Origin: an uncultured Peptococcaceae bacterium
GTDB lineage: Bacteria > Bacillota > Peptococcia > Peptococcales > Peptococcaceae
NCBI GenBank assembly: GCA_934229395.1
Contig: CAKQDL010000007.1
Span: 1 to 56,657 of the forward strand
Direction of reading: 5' to 3'
Length of the DNA stretch: 56,657 nucleotides
The notes beneath the pieces were generated by a model. That model had not been told where the DNA came from. It saw nothing but the letters and a program-made list of their open reading frames with translations, and did no database searches. Positions 1-7,539 of the stretch are shown here, piece after piece. How positions within the stretch are numbered: the first letter of the stretch is position 1; each line of letters opens with the position of its first letter. The translations under genes and the position numbers were made by a program.

Positions 1-73
1 GCCCATAATAAAATGCCCCCTATATAGCTGTCAGTGATTTGTTATTTCACCGTTTGCTATATAGGGAGCATAT

Positions 74-144
74 CACTGAGAGGTGGAAGGCTTATTCTAT
101 TGCATATACGTATTTTTTGAAATCACTATTTCCTGCTCGTCCCC
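74..144 (-). repeat. Partial copy of a dispersed intergenic repeat (arm of the 26129-26417 element)
   Basis: Read on the minus strand this 71-nt stretch aligns with 26129-26199 with about a dozen mismatches. Both start GGGGACGA, share TACGTATATGCAATAGAATA (at 89-108 here) and end with AGCCTTC-ACCTCTCAG. It ends 5 nt from the folBK stop codon. The sequence beyond it, toward position 1, differs from the other copy: it carries an inverted repeat (15-28 with 56-69, one mismatch) interlocked with a second one (32-38 with 72-78). The rest of the element may lie outside the window. Confidence 0.75.
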
Positions 145-149
145 GTTTT

Positions 150-1190
150 TTAAAAGAGGCTGTTGAAATCTTCTTCGCTTAGGCTGTCGAGGTCGAAGTC
201 GAAATCGTCGAGCTCGTAGCTTTTGGCCTTTGGCGCTGGCTTCTTTTCTTCGTACTTTGGCGCATCTTTGCGCTTACTTTCCACAGTTGGGGATTCTTCC
301 TTATATTCTGTGGTGATGATTTGCGTGGATTGGTCGGCGTGTGCCACTTCAAAATGCACATCCGCAAGGCCCAGGGCTTCCTTTTCGCGCGGCCAAACAA
401 CGCTCACTGTTTGGTTGTAGCGAGGGTCGATGTAATAAGGCACAATGCTCATGACAGGCTCCATCACAAAGGCGCGGGTCATGGAGAGGGCGTGAGGAAT
501 GGTGAGGTCCGTGTCATTTAAAAGAAGATGGTCGTAGTAAATGATGTCGATGTCTAAGGTGCGAGGGCCCCAGTGGATGTCGCGGGTGCGGCCATCGTCG
601 GCTTCAATGGCATTCACAGCCGCAAGAAGCTCGTGAGGGGCGAGAAGGGTTTCAATGAGGCAGGCGCCGTTGATGAACTTGTCCTGCTCGGTGTAGCCCA
701 CAGGGTCGGTTTCAATAAAGTCCGACACCTTGAGCACGCGCACATCATCGAGGGCGTTTAAGGCATCTACGGCAAAGTTCAAATGCTCGCGGCGGTTGCC
801 CATGTTGCTCCCTAGGGCCAAAACAGCCTGGGTCCACGCACGGCTGATGGTGAGGGCTGGGTAATCGAGGGGCAAACCAACAGGTGCCGATGGCTTTTTG
901 AGGGTGAAGGTCATGGCGCGCACAAGCGGATATTCCATAAAAAGCTTATGCACCGTCTGCTCGGCAGCAGTCTCGATGAGATCGTAGGTTTTTTCGGTGA
1001 GAAATTGGGTAATTTTCTCAGCAACGAAACCGTAGTGCAAGGATTTGGTGAGGTCGTCCTTCATGCCGGCCTCGCGGGCGTCGAGCATACAGTCACAATC
1101 AACAATAAAGGTTTGACCCACTTCTTTTTCGCCTTGAAAAACGCCGTGATGGGCGAAAATGCGCAGGCTCTTGAGGGTAATTTTATCCAT
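150..1190 (-). CDS. folBK: FolB-FolK fusion: dihydroneopterin aldolase / 6-hydroxymethyldihydropterin pyrophosphokinase
   Basis: A 346-residue bifunctional folate enzyme. Residues 1 to about 118 match FolB, which splits dihydroneopterin into 6-hydroxymethyldihydropterin and glycolaldehyde (start MDKITLKSLRIFAHHGVF). Residues about 120-275 match FolK, which pyrophosphorylates that product (LALGSNMGNR, then WGPRTLDIDIIYY). Two consecutive pathway steps are thus joined. The last 65-70 residues belong to neither enzyme: a polar, Lys/Glu/Pro-rich linker ends in an acidic-hydrophobic tip (ELDDFDFDLDSL...FNSLF). The start codon overlaps the folP stop by 8 nt, indicating translational coupling. It is the last gene of the minus-strand folate operon. 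Confidence 0.93.
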   Translation of the reverse strand: MDKITLKSLRIFAHHGVFQGEKEVGQTFIVDCDCMLDAREAGMKDDLTKSLHYGFVAEKITQFLTEKTYDLIETAAEQTVHKLFMEYPLVRAMTFTLKKPSAPVGLPLDYPALTISRAWTQAVLALGSNMGNRREHLNFAVDALNALDDVRVLKVSDFIETDPVGYTEQDKFINGACLIETLLAPHELLAAVNAIEADDGRTRDIHWGPRTLDIDIIYYDHLLLNDTDLTIPHALSMTRAFVMEPVMSIVPYYIDPRYNQTVSVVWPREKEALGLADVHFEVAHADQSTQIITTEYKEESPTVESKRKDAPKYEEKKPAPKAKSYELDDFDFDLDSLSEEDFNSLF

Positions 1191-1986
1191 TTTTGAGTGC
1201 CTCCAAATGTGCGATGGTGTCGAGCATACGACGGTTCATTTTTACATTGTGTACGCGGAAAAGGCGCGCACCTTTGAGATAGCCATAAACGCTGGTGGCA
1301 GCAGTGGCCTCGTCGCGGTTGGCCACGTCTAGGCCCGAGAGGTTCCCCACCATGCGTTTGCGGCTGGTGCCCAAAAGCACAGGATAGCCCAAGGCGGCGA
1401 GGTCGTCTAGGTGGTGCATGGCGGTGGTATCAAGCTCAAAGCTTTTGGCAAAGCCAATACCAGGGTCTAGGATGATGTTTTCCTTTTGGATGCCACTGGC
1501 GAGGGCGTGGTCCACACTTGCTTGGATTTCAGCGAGCCAATCGCTTACAAAATCATTATAGTCGTTGTTGTCTTTGTTGTGCATGATGCACACAGGTACC
1601 TTGTAGCGGGCGCAAACCTCTGCCATTTGTGCGTCGTAGCGCAGGCCCCAGATGTCGTTGATCATGTGGGCGCCGTTTTTAAGGGCTTCTTCTGCCACCT
1701 CGGCGCGGTAGGTATCAACAGAAAGCGGTGCATCTGTCACCTTGCGCAGGGCGCGAATGATAGGGATGAGACGGGTGCATTCCTCGTCTACAGAAATTTG
1801 CGTGTGGCCAGGGCGGGTGGATTCGGCGCCAATGTCGATGATGTCGCAGCCATCGGTAAGCATACCAAGGGCATGGCTAAGGGCAGCTTCGATACTGTTG
1901 TAGCGGCCGCCATCTGAAAAGGAATCAGGCGTTACATTTAAAATGCCCATAATAAGGGCATCGTTGCCAGTTAAATTGAAATGCAT
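1183..1986 (-). CDS. folP: Dihydropteroate synthase
   Basis: 267 residues from the chosen ATG at 1986. FolP condenses 6-hydroxymethyldihydropterin pyrophosphate with p-aminobenzoate. Signature stretches are MGILNVTPDSFSDGG near the N-terminus and DIGAESTRPG about 35 residues later, with LDPGIGFAKS in the middle. The frame is open 15 codons further upstream, but an AAGGAGAG ribosome binding site at 1991-1998 sits correctly for the ATG at 1986 and overlaps the stop codon of the preceding HD gene. The 3' end overlaps folBK by 8 nt. Confidence 0.95.
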   Translation of the reverse strand: MHFNLTGNDALIMGILNVTPDSFSDGGRYNSIEAALSHALGMLTDGCDIIDIGAESTRPGHTQISVDEECTRLIPIIRALRKVTDAPLSVDTYRAEVAEEALKNGAHMINDIWGLRYDAQMAEVCARYKVPVCIMHNKDNNDYNDFVSDWLAEIQASVDHALASGIQKENIILDPGIGFAKSFELDTTAMHHLDDLAALGYPVLLGTSRKRMVGNLSGLDVANRDEATAATSVYGYLKGARLFRVHNVKMNRRMLDTIAHLEALKNG

Positions 1987-1996
1987 GGTACTCTCC

Positions 1997-2482
1997 TTAA
2001 TAGGTAATGATGTGGTTGCGGCGCGCGTCACTCCAGTAGCATTCTGCTGCAGCCTTGCAGCGGTAGCAAGGGCGCGAAAGAGTATCGGCCATGGCGAGGA
2101 GCTCTGAGAGGCTCGCGCTAGCGGCTGTCACAGTCTTGGATTTGTCGCGATGATTGCTGATGGCCTCAAGAATGTCTGCGCTTTGCGCTTCATCGGCACC
2201 AATAGCGTGCAAAAAATCACGGGCCAAGGCAACGGAGGCCTCATCGTGGTGCGCATCGTTCGCGCTTCTGCCAATATCGTGCAAGAGGGCGGCAAGATAG
2301 ATGGTTTCTCTGGCAAAATCGCGCTCGTTTTCTAAAGAAAGGATGGTCATAATGCGCGCCACATCCAAGGCGTGGTCGAGGCCGTGGCGGCAAAAAAAGC
2401 GCGTTTCCTCCTTTTTTTCGAGGGCATCCATGGCTCTTGCAAAGCCCTCGTGCTTGAGGAGGGCCGCTACAAGGGGCATCAC
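1997..2482 (-). CDS. HD-domain phosphohydrolase in the folate operon
   Basis: 161 residues of the HD superfamily of metal-dependent phosphohydrolases. Metal ligands are visible as RHGLDHALDVARI (H...DH), LAALLHDIGRS (the HD pair) and a later SNHRDKS. The C-terminus is Cys-containing (CYRCKAAAEC). Its start overlaps the folE stop by 4 nt (ATGA) and its stop overlaps the folP ribosome binding site, so it is embedded in the pathway operon. The substrate is unknown. A role in pterin triphosphate dephosphorylation, or disposal of a nucleotide by-product downstream of GTP cyclohydrolase, is a guess from context only. Confidence 0.8.
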   Translation of the reverse strand: MMPLVAALLKHEGFARAMDALEKKEETRFFCRHGLDHALDVARIMTILSLENERDFARETIYLAALLHDIGRSANDAHHDEASVALARDFLHAIGADEAQSADILEAISNHRDKSKTVTAASASLSELLAMADTLSRPCYRCKAAAECYWSDARRNHIITY

Positions 2483-3033
2483 TTAATCATCGCTAGCACT
2501 GTTTGAGCGAGCGCCTCATCGTCTTCAAATTCGCCACGGCGAGCAATGGTCATGGTTTTGGTACCAGGTTTTTTCACGCCGCGCATACTCATGCACATGT
2601 GCTCAGCCTCCATAACAACCATGGCGCCGCGTGCGTCGAGCTCGGTCATAATGTCATCGGCAATTTGGCTGGTCATTTGTTCTTGCAGCTGCAATCGGCG
2701 GGCATAGACTTCCACAGTGCGGCCGAGTTTGCTAAGCCCCACAACCTTGTGGCGTGGCAAATAGGCAATATGCACCACGCCAAAGAATGGCAGGAGATGG
2801 TGCTCGCAGAGGGAATGGAAATAAATGTCCTTTTCAAGCAAAAACTCAGAATGAGGCACGTCAAATTGCTTGCTCAAATGCTCGCTGGCGTCTTGGTCCA
2901 TGCCAGAAAGAAGCTCTGCATACATCTTGGCGCAGCGCTTTGGCGTTTCCACCAAGCCTTCGCGTGTTGGGTCCTCGCCAATGGCTACGAGGAGGTCGTA
3001 AATGGCTTGTTCAGCCTTTTCAATATCTACCAT
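2479..3033 (-). CDS. folE: GTP cyclohydrolase I
   Basis: 184 residues. Converts GTP to 7,8-dihydroneopterin triphosphate, the first committed step of folate synthesis. Family hallmarks: EDPTREGLVETPKR, SLCEHHLLPFFG with the zinc-binding Cys and His residues, VGLSKLGR, and EHMCMSMRGVKKPG with the further Cys ligand. Length is normal. The frame is open 6 codons upstream, but AAAGGAA at 3043-3049 favours the ATG at 3033, one base after the folC stop. Overlaps the HD gene by 4 nt. Confidence 0.96.
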   Translation of the reverse strand: MVDIEKAEQAIYDLLVAIGEDPTREGLVETPKRCAKMYAELLSGMDQDASEHLSKQFDVPHSEFLLEKDIYFHSLCEHHLLPFFGVVHIAYLPRHKVVGLSKLGRTVEVYARRLQLQEQMTSQIADDIMTELDARGAMVVMEAEHMCMSMRGVKKPGTKTMTIARRGEFEDDEALAQTVLAMIK

Positions 3034-3034
3034 C

Positions 3035-4330
3035 TTAGTTGTTCCTTTCAATATGAGCTAAAGCTTGTCTTGTGGCTTCAAGATGAGAAAGAGAGCCGCA
3101 GACAATCAAGATATCGTCTTTTTTGAGGTGCGTAGTGGCCGCCTCCAGGGCTTGGTTGTACTCGTCATAAACGCTTATGGCGTCCCTATCCATCACGCCC
3201 TCTGCCAAGGCCTCTAGGGTCTCGGGGCTAGAGGAGCGTTCATTGTGGATGCTTGTGAGGGTGAGGTGGGCGCAAACAGGTGCAAGCTCTGTGAGAATGC
3301 CGCGCGCGTCCTTATCTGAAAAAATGTGCACAAGCATATCGACCTTTTTTTCGGGGAACCATTCTCCCACCGTTTCGCGCAGGGCGCGCGCTGCCTGTGG
3401 GTTGTGGGCACCATCTAAAATAATCACCGGATCTCTTTGAACGACCTCAAAGCGCCCTGGCCAACGCACCCTATCGAGGCCCTTTTGCACATTTTCGGGG
3501 CTTAAATCAAAGCCCAAGTCCTTGAGCGCATCCACAGCAAAGAGGATGAGGGCCAGGTTATGGCGCTGATGTACACCAATGAGGGGATAGTGATAGCTTG
3601 CGCCCTTATAGCGCAGGGTTTGGCCGTCTAGGTCAAAGCGTTCAAGGGTGAGGTCGCTAAGAGAAGAAAAACGGATAGGAGCTTCCATCTTTTGTGCAGT
3701 CTCACGGAGTACATCGTTGACGCTAGGCACATTGTCATAGGCCACCAAAGGGACGCCATGCTTGATGATGCCGGCCTTTTCGGCAGCAATTTCTTCGATG
3801 GTATCGCCTAAAAAGGCTGTGTGGTCCATGCCAATAGCCGTAATCACCGTAAGAATAGGCTTTTCCACCACGTTGGTGGCATCGAGGCGTCCGCCAAGGC
3901 CTGTTTCCTGCAAGAAAATTTCAGCGCCAGCGTCTAGGGCAATGAGTACCGCCATGGCCAGCTCCATTTCAAAAATCGTTGGGTGTGGATGGCCCTCAGC
4001 AACAATCTCAAGGCAAACTGCCTCCGTTTTTTCAAAGGCACGGGTAAAAGCCGCCTCACTGCAAGGCACAAGGCCTACGCGAAAACGGTCGAGATAGGTC
4101 GTGACCTCAGGCGAGGTGTAGCTCGCCGTAAGGTAGCCTGCGGCATCCAAAATGGTCGCGAGGGCAGTCACCGTGGAGCCCTTGCCGTTGGTGCCAGCCA
4201 CATGAATGATTTTTAGCCTGCGCTCAGGACGGCCCAAGGCCTCCATAAGGCGCGTGATAGAACCAAGACCGTACACAGAGCCCAGGGTCTTGTAGCCATC
4301 CAATGTTTTTAATGCTTCATCAAATGTCAT
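3035..4330 (-). CDS. folC: Bifunctional folylpolyglutamate / dihydrofolate synthase
   Basis: 431 residues from the ATG at 4330. A Mur-ligase-type enzyme that adds glutamate to dihydropteroate and to folates. The ATP loop HVAGTNGKGST lies near residue 43, followed by YTSPEV; LQETGLGGRLDATN and the C-terminal DGAHNPQA are typical of FolC. The frame extends 8 codons upstream into a terminator T-run, but GGAGG just before 4330 marks the start. It is first in the operon, directly downstream of the leader at 4344-4440, so transcription of all five folate genes probably depends on reading through that leader. Confidence 0.95.
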   Translation of the reverse strand: MTFDEALKTLDGYKTLGSVYGLGSITRLMEALGRPERRLKIIHVAGTNGKGSTVTALATILDAAGYLTASYTSPEVTTYLDRFRVGLVPCSEAAFTRAFEKTEAVCLEIVAEGHPHPTIFEMELAMAVLIALDAGAEIFLQETGLGGRLDATNVVEKPILTVITAIGMDHTAFLGDTIEEIAAEKAGIIKHGVPLVAYDNVPSVNDVLRETAQKMEAPIRFSSLSDLTLERFDLDGQTLRYKGASYHYPLIGVHQRHNLALILFAVDALKDLGFDLSPENVQKGLDRVRWPGRFEVVQRDPVIILDGAHNPQAARALRETVGEWFPEKKVDMLVHIFSDKDARGILTELAPVCAHLTLTSIHNERSSSPETLEALAEGVMDRDAISVYDEYNQALEAATTHLKKDDILIVCGSLSHLEATRQALAHIERNN

Positions 4331-4343
4331 AATGCCTCCAAAA

Positions 4344-4373
4344 TAAAAAAACACTTCCCCACCGAGGAAGTGC
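4344..4373 (-). terminator. Intrinsic terminator inside the folC leader
   Basis: A 7-bp perfect stem CACTTCC/GGAAGTG, with an 8-nt loop and a run of seven T, on the minus strand, located upstream of the first gene. The position shows it is an attenuator and not an end-of-operon terminator. Confidence 0.85.
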
Positions 4374-4440
4374 GATCATGGGAGCGTCCGGTGTATCGCA
4401 GCAGCTTGCTTTCGTTCAACAGCACTCCCTCGTCTGTTGA
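4344..4440 (-). promoter_or_regulatory. Structured attenuator / riboswitch-like leader of the folate operon
   Basis: Minus-strand RNA with four mutually exclusive pairings. (1) Hairpin TCAACAG (4434-4440) with CTGTTGA (4416-4422). (2) GGGAGTG (4423-4429) with CGCTCCC (4380-4386), one G-U; together with (1) this makes a pseudoknot. (3) A terminator, CACTTCC (4366-4372) with GGAAGTG (4352-4358), followed by seven T. (4) An antiterminator: CGAGGGAGTGC (4422-4432) pairs over 11 bp (one G-U) with GCACTTCCTCG (4363-4373). Pairing 2 or hairpin 1 competes with 4 and would release the terminator arm. It sits 14 nt before folC. It does not match THF-I or ZTP consensus as I know them, so the ligand is unknown; a folate compound is the obvious guess. 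Confidence 0.75.
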
Positions 4441-4549
4441 CACTTATCCAATATGGAACGCACAGGGACTAAGATCAGTATAAAGCACACCTTGAAGAAG
4501 GCACGCACAGATGTAATAATAAAAGAAAGTCAAAGAAAGGAGCACCATC

Positions 4550-4669
4550 ATGACAGATACCCCAAAAGAGCCTTGCGAAGAAACCACCTGCAAGGAAGAT
4601 TTGTTCCAAGGCCTCATGTCCCTCCTCGCCCAAGCCGAAGAAGTCGAGCAAGAAGAGGATAATGACTAG
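4550..4669 (+). CDS. Small acidic protein, 39 residues, unknown function
   Basis: ATG at 4550 is preceded by AAAGGAG (4537-4543) at 6-nt spacing. The peptide begins MTDTPKEPCEETTCKEDLF and ends in an acidic run before TAG. It has two Cys (C9 and C14), a short predicted amphipathic helix (LFQGLMSLLAQAEEVEQ) and a strongly negative net charge. It is transcribed divergently from the folate leader and followed by the hairpin at 4730-4756. I do not recognise a family. Good ribosome binding site and gene-like composition support it; the larger overlapping frame starting at 4453 has no such signal. Confidence 0.55.
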   Translation: MTDTPKEPCEETTCKEDLFQGLMSLLAQAEEVEQEEDND

Positions 4670-4723
4670 TACCTAGTATAGCAGTTTGCACGCGCAAAAA
4701 CAAAAGAAATTATAGCCACCAGC

Positions 4724-4756
4724 AAAAAAGCTCACCGTTTACGCCAAACGGTGAGC
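4724..4756 (-). terminator. Terminator of tyrS (possibly bidirectional)
   Basis: An 11-bp perfect stem GCTCACCGTTT/AAACGGTGAGC with a 5-nt loop. On the minus strand it is followed by six T, ending tyrS. On the plus strand it may also end the 39-residue ORF (CTTTGTCCTTTT follows). Confidence 0.9.
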
Positions 4757-4766
4757 CTTTGTCCTT

Positions 4767-5999
4767 TTAGGAAAGCTTAATGAGATGGAATTTCTTTTTG
4801 CCCTTACGGATTTTGAGCTGGCCATCCTCAAAGTCGGCGGTGGTGACGTTGTAGCGCGCATCGCTCACAGCCTTTTCGTTTAGGGTGACGCCGCCTTGTT
4901 CTACCAAGCGACGGCCTTCGCTGGTGGTAGAGGTGAGGCCCACGTCCTTCAGAAGGGTCAAAAGGCCAATGCCATCGCCCGCAAAATCAGCCTCGCTCAT
5001 TTCGGTGGTAGGGATGGAGCCTTCTTGACCGCCGCCAGCAAAGAGGGCACGTGCAGCCTTTTGGGCTTCGGCAGCAGCTTCTTCGCCGTGCACGTTCTTG
5101 GTCACTTCAAAGGCCAAAACTTCCTTGGCGTGGTTGATTTCTGCACCTTCAAGGTTGGCGAGGCGTTCCACTTCATCCATAGGGAGGAAGGTGAGGAGAG
5201 CCAGGCAGTTGCGTACGTCTTTGTCGTCCACATTGCGCCAGTATTGGTAGAAGTCGTAAGGCTTCATCTTTTCAGCGTCGAGCCATACAGCACCGTTGGC
5301 TGTCTTGCCCATCTTCTTGCCTTCGCTGTTGGTAAGGAGCTTAAAGGTAAGACCAAAGGCCTCACCTTGATCCACCTTGCGGATGAGTTCCACACCGCCG
5401 ATGATGTTGCTCCATTGGTCGTTGCCGCCAAGCTCAAGCTTACAGTTGTGGTCGCGGTAGAGGTGCAAGAAGTCGAAGGATTGCATGATCATGTAGTTGA
5501 ATTCGAGGAAGGTCAGGCCTTGCTCCATGCGGGACTTGTAGCATTCAGCGCTGAGCATACGGTTGACGTTAAAATGTGCACCGTAGTCACGCAAAAATTC
5601 AATGTAGTTGAGGTCGCGGAGCCAGTCAGCGTTGTTGAGCATGAGGGCCTTGCCGTCAGAAAAATCCACAAAGCGAGAAGCCTGCTCCTTAAAACGTTCG
5701 CAGTTGGCGTCGATTTGTTCCACCGTCATCACGCGGCGCATATCGCTGCGGCCAGAAGGGTCGCCAATCATACCAGTGCCGCCACCGGCAAGGAAGATTG
5801 GGCGATGGCCATGCTGTTGCATATGTTGCATAACCATGAATTGAATATAGTGGCCAACGTGCAAAGAGTCAGCCGTTGGGTCAAAGCCAATATAGAAAGT
5901 GACCTTCTCTTTGCCAAGAAGCTCGCGGGTTTCATCAGGATGGGTGCATTGTTCGATGTAGCCACGTTCTGTGAGCACATCATAGACATTACGTTCCAT
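4767..5999 (-). CDS. tyrS: Tyrosyl-tRNA synthetase
   Basis: 410 residues, class Ic. The Rossmann catalytic domain has YIGFDPTADSLHVGHY near residue 36 (HVGH is the HIGH signature) and KMGKT near 230 in place of KMSKS. The C-terminal S4-like domain (about 345-410) ends VTTADFEDGQLKIRKGKKKF. Length is normal for bacterial TyrRS. AGGAGG precedes the ATG at optimal distance. No T-box consensus (GGTGGTACCGCG) is visible upstream, although tyrS is often T-box controlled in Firmicutes; the leader holds a large hairpin instead. Confidence 0.97.
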   Translation of the reverse strand: MERNVYDVLTERGYIEQCTHPDETRELLGKEKVTFYIGFDPTADSLHVGHYIQFMVMQHMQQHGHRPIFLAGGGTGMIGDPSGRSDMRRVMTVEQIDANCERFKEQASRFVDFSDGKALMLNNADWLRDLNYIEFLRDYGAHFNVNRMLSAECYKSRMEQGLTFLEFNYMIMQSFDFLHLYRDHNCKLELGGNDQWSNIIGGVELIRKVDQGEAFGLTFKLLTNSEGKKMGKTANGAVWLDAEKMKPYDFYQYWRNVDDKDVRNCLALLTFLPMDEVERLANLEGAEINHAKEVLAFEVTKNVHGEEAAAEAQKAARALFAGGGQEGSIPTTEMSEADFAGDGIGLLTLLKDVGLTSTTSEGRRLVEQGGVTLNEKAVSDARYNVTTADFEDGQLKIRKGKKKFHLIKLS

Positions 6000-6051
6000 T
6001 AAATGTATTCCTCCTAAAAATTGTCATTGTCCTTTAATCATAACGAAAACC

Positions 6052-6101
6052 GCCTCATAAAGCAAACAAAAAAGCATTTTGTCGCGCGCTTTAGATGAGG
6101 C
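6052..6101 (-). promoter_or_regulatory. Large hairpin in the tyrS leader; remainder of the 6000-6300 gap empty
   Basis: Inverted repeat GCCTCATAAAGC (6052-6063) with GCTTTAGATGAGGC (6088-6101), about 12 bp plus a bulge. The loop can pair internally (ACAAAA with TTTTGT). On the minus strand it is followed by GGTTTTCG, a weak U-tract, and lies about 50 nt before tyrS. It could be an attenuator or mRNA stabiliser. I see no convincing gene or promoter in the rest of 6102-6300. Confidence 0.4.
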
Positions 6102-6304
6102 AAAAATTCCCCACAACCTGTGATAAAATAAAGCCAAGAAAAAGGAAAATTTTGCAAGGGAAACGCCCAGCAATTTCATATGATATAAAGGGAGGATGAA
6201 AGTCACGTACAGGAAAATCTAACTTTTAGGCTCAGCACAGTTACACGCGTACTTTTTTTACATTCACAACCAGACACTGACTGATAAGGGTGGGATAGGG
6301 ACAC

Positions 6305-6345
6305 AAAAAAGCCGGCGTTCTAGTTTTCTAGAATGAGCCGACTTT
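6305..6345 (-). terminator. Terminator of the flavodiiron protein gene
   Basis: Minus-strand stem: the arm at 6328-6342 (GTCGGCTCATTCTAG) pairs imperfectly with CTAGAACGCCGGC (6311-6323) around a 4-nt loop. Six T follow (6310-6305). Confidence 0.85.
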
Positions 6346-6357
6346 AAATATATAAAA

Positions 6358-7539
6358 TTACTTAATAGCAGCTGCTACTTGTGTTGCGAGGTCATCGAGC
6401 TGAGCGTATACTTCGTCAGTTGGTTCAAATTGAGCGCGTACGCTTTCGCCTACTTGCTTCAATTTGATGGAGTTGCAACGGTCGTTGAGTTGAGCGCAAG
6501 CTTCACCGCTCCAACCAAAGTCACCAAAGGTAGCATATGGACGGCCAGAAGCGCTTACTGCGTCGATAGAGGAAATGGTGTCGAGTACAGGCTTGAGGGC
6601 TGCACGGTTTAAGGTTGGGGAACCGAAGAGGAGGCAGCCATCTTCAAGGTGAGCAGCCATTTCAGCAGCGTCAGACTTGATGATGTCAAAGCTAGCTACT
6701 TCTACGCCTTGAGCAGTGAGCTTATCTTCAAGGTAAGCAGCCATTTTGCGGGTGTAGCCATAAGCGGATACATAGTAGATGGCAGCGGTCTTGGTGGTCC
6801 TTTCTTCTGGGGTGGACCATTCAAGATACTTGGCCTTTGCAGCGGCAATGTCTTCGCCTTGAAGCATTGGGCCGTGGCTTGGGCAAACGGTTTCAACGTC
6901 GAGGTCCTTGATGCGATCGAGGGCGCGAAGCACGAACTTGGCAAATGGCCCCATGATGGCATCGTAATACACCTTGAATTCTTTTTCGTAAAGGTTGTGA
7001 CGATAAGCCTTGTGTGCGTACATGGTAGGTTCTGCATAGTGAGCACCCAAGAAGTCGCAGCTAAAGAGCATCTTGTCTTCGGCGAGGTAGGTCATCATGG
7101 TGTCTGGCCAGTGGATGTTAGGGCTTACGCAGAAGGTAAGGGTCTTGCCACCGAGGTCTAGGGTATCGCCGTCTTTTACTGCTACGCGGTTGAATGGAGC
7201 GCGAACAATGTTGTCGAGGTTCTTGAGGCAAGCGGCAGTACCGTAAACAACGATATCTGGGTTTTGTTCAAGAAGAAGACGAATAGCGCCAGAGTGGTCT
7301 GGTTCGGTGTGGTTGACAACAAGGTAATTGATAGAAGAAAGTGGGGTGATGGCTTCTACATTTTCAACAAAGTTTTGTTCGTAGCCCTTGTGTGCGCCGT
7401 CGATGACTGCGATGCCGTTTTCGCCTTTTACAAGGTAAGAGTTGTAGGTGGTACCGTATTCGGTTGCCATGATGATATCGAACACGCGAAGGGATGGGTT
7501 GGAAACACCTACATAGTAAACATTGTTAGCAATTTTCAT
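6358..7539 (-). CDS. fprA: Flavodiiron protein (A-type flavoprotein; O2/NO reductase)
   Basis: 393 residues. The N-terminal metallo-beta-lactamase-like domain carries the diiron ligands: H77, E79, D81 and H82 in NHTEPDHSG, H143, D162 and H222 (PSHGPM). The C-terminal flavodoxin domain (about 253-393) starts AAIYYVSAYGYTRKMA. Family members reduce oxygen to water or NO to N2O in the cytoplasm, protecting anaerobes. Length is that of the two-domain FprA class without fused rubredoxin or NAD(P)H modules, so electrons must come from a separate carrier. AGGAG precedes the start. It is divergent from rex, and redox control by Rex is possible but not shown. Confidence 0.93.
   Translation of the reverse strand: MKIANNVYYVGVSNPSLRVFDIIMATEYGTTYNSYLVKGENGIAVIDGAHKGYEQNFVENVEAITPLSSINYLVVNHTEPDHSGAIRLLLEQNPDIVVYGTAACLKNLDNIVRAPFNRVAVKDGDTLDLGGKTLTFCVSPNIHWPDTMMTYLAEDKMLFSCDFLGAHYAEPTMYAHKAYRHNLYEKEFKVYYDAIMGPFAKFVLRALDRIKDLDVETVCPSHGPMLQGEDIAAAKAKYLEWSTPEERTTKTAAIYYVSAYGYTRKMAAYLEDKLTAQGVEVASFDIIKSDAAEMAAHLEDGCLLFGSPTLNRAALKPVLDTISSIDAVSASGRPYATFGDFGWSGEACAQLNDRCNSIKLKQVGESVRAQFEPTDEVYAQLDDLATQVAAAIK

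Noticed and set aside
4344..4440. Assignment of the folC leader to the THF-I or ZTP riboswitch
   Set aside because: Only the general role and a few GC-rich closing bases fit; length and core motifs do not match what I know of these classes.
4437..4442. TTGACA as the -35 box of the 39-residue ORF
   Set aside because: No acceptable -10 at 15-19 nt; the sequence is part of the leader hairpin arm on the other strand.
4453..4662. 69-codon plus-strand frame overlapping the 39-residue ORF
   Set aside because: No ribosome binding site, very Arg/His-rich composition as expected from an out-of-frame read; the ORF from 4550 has the proper signal.
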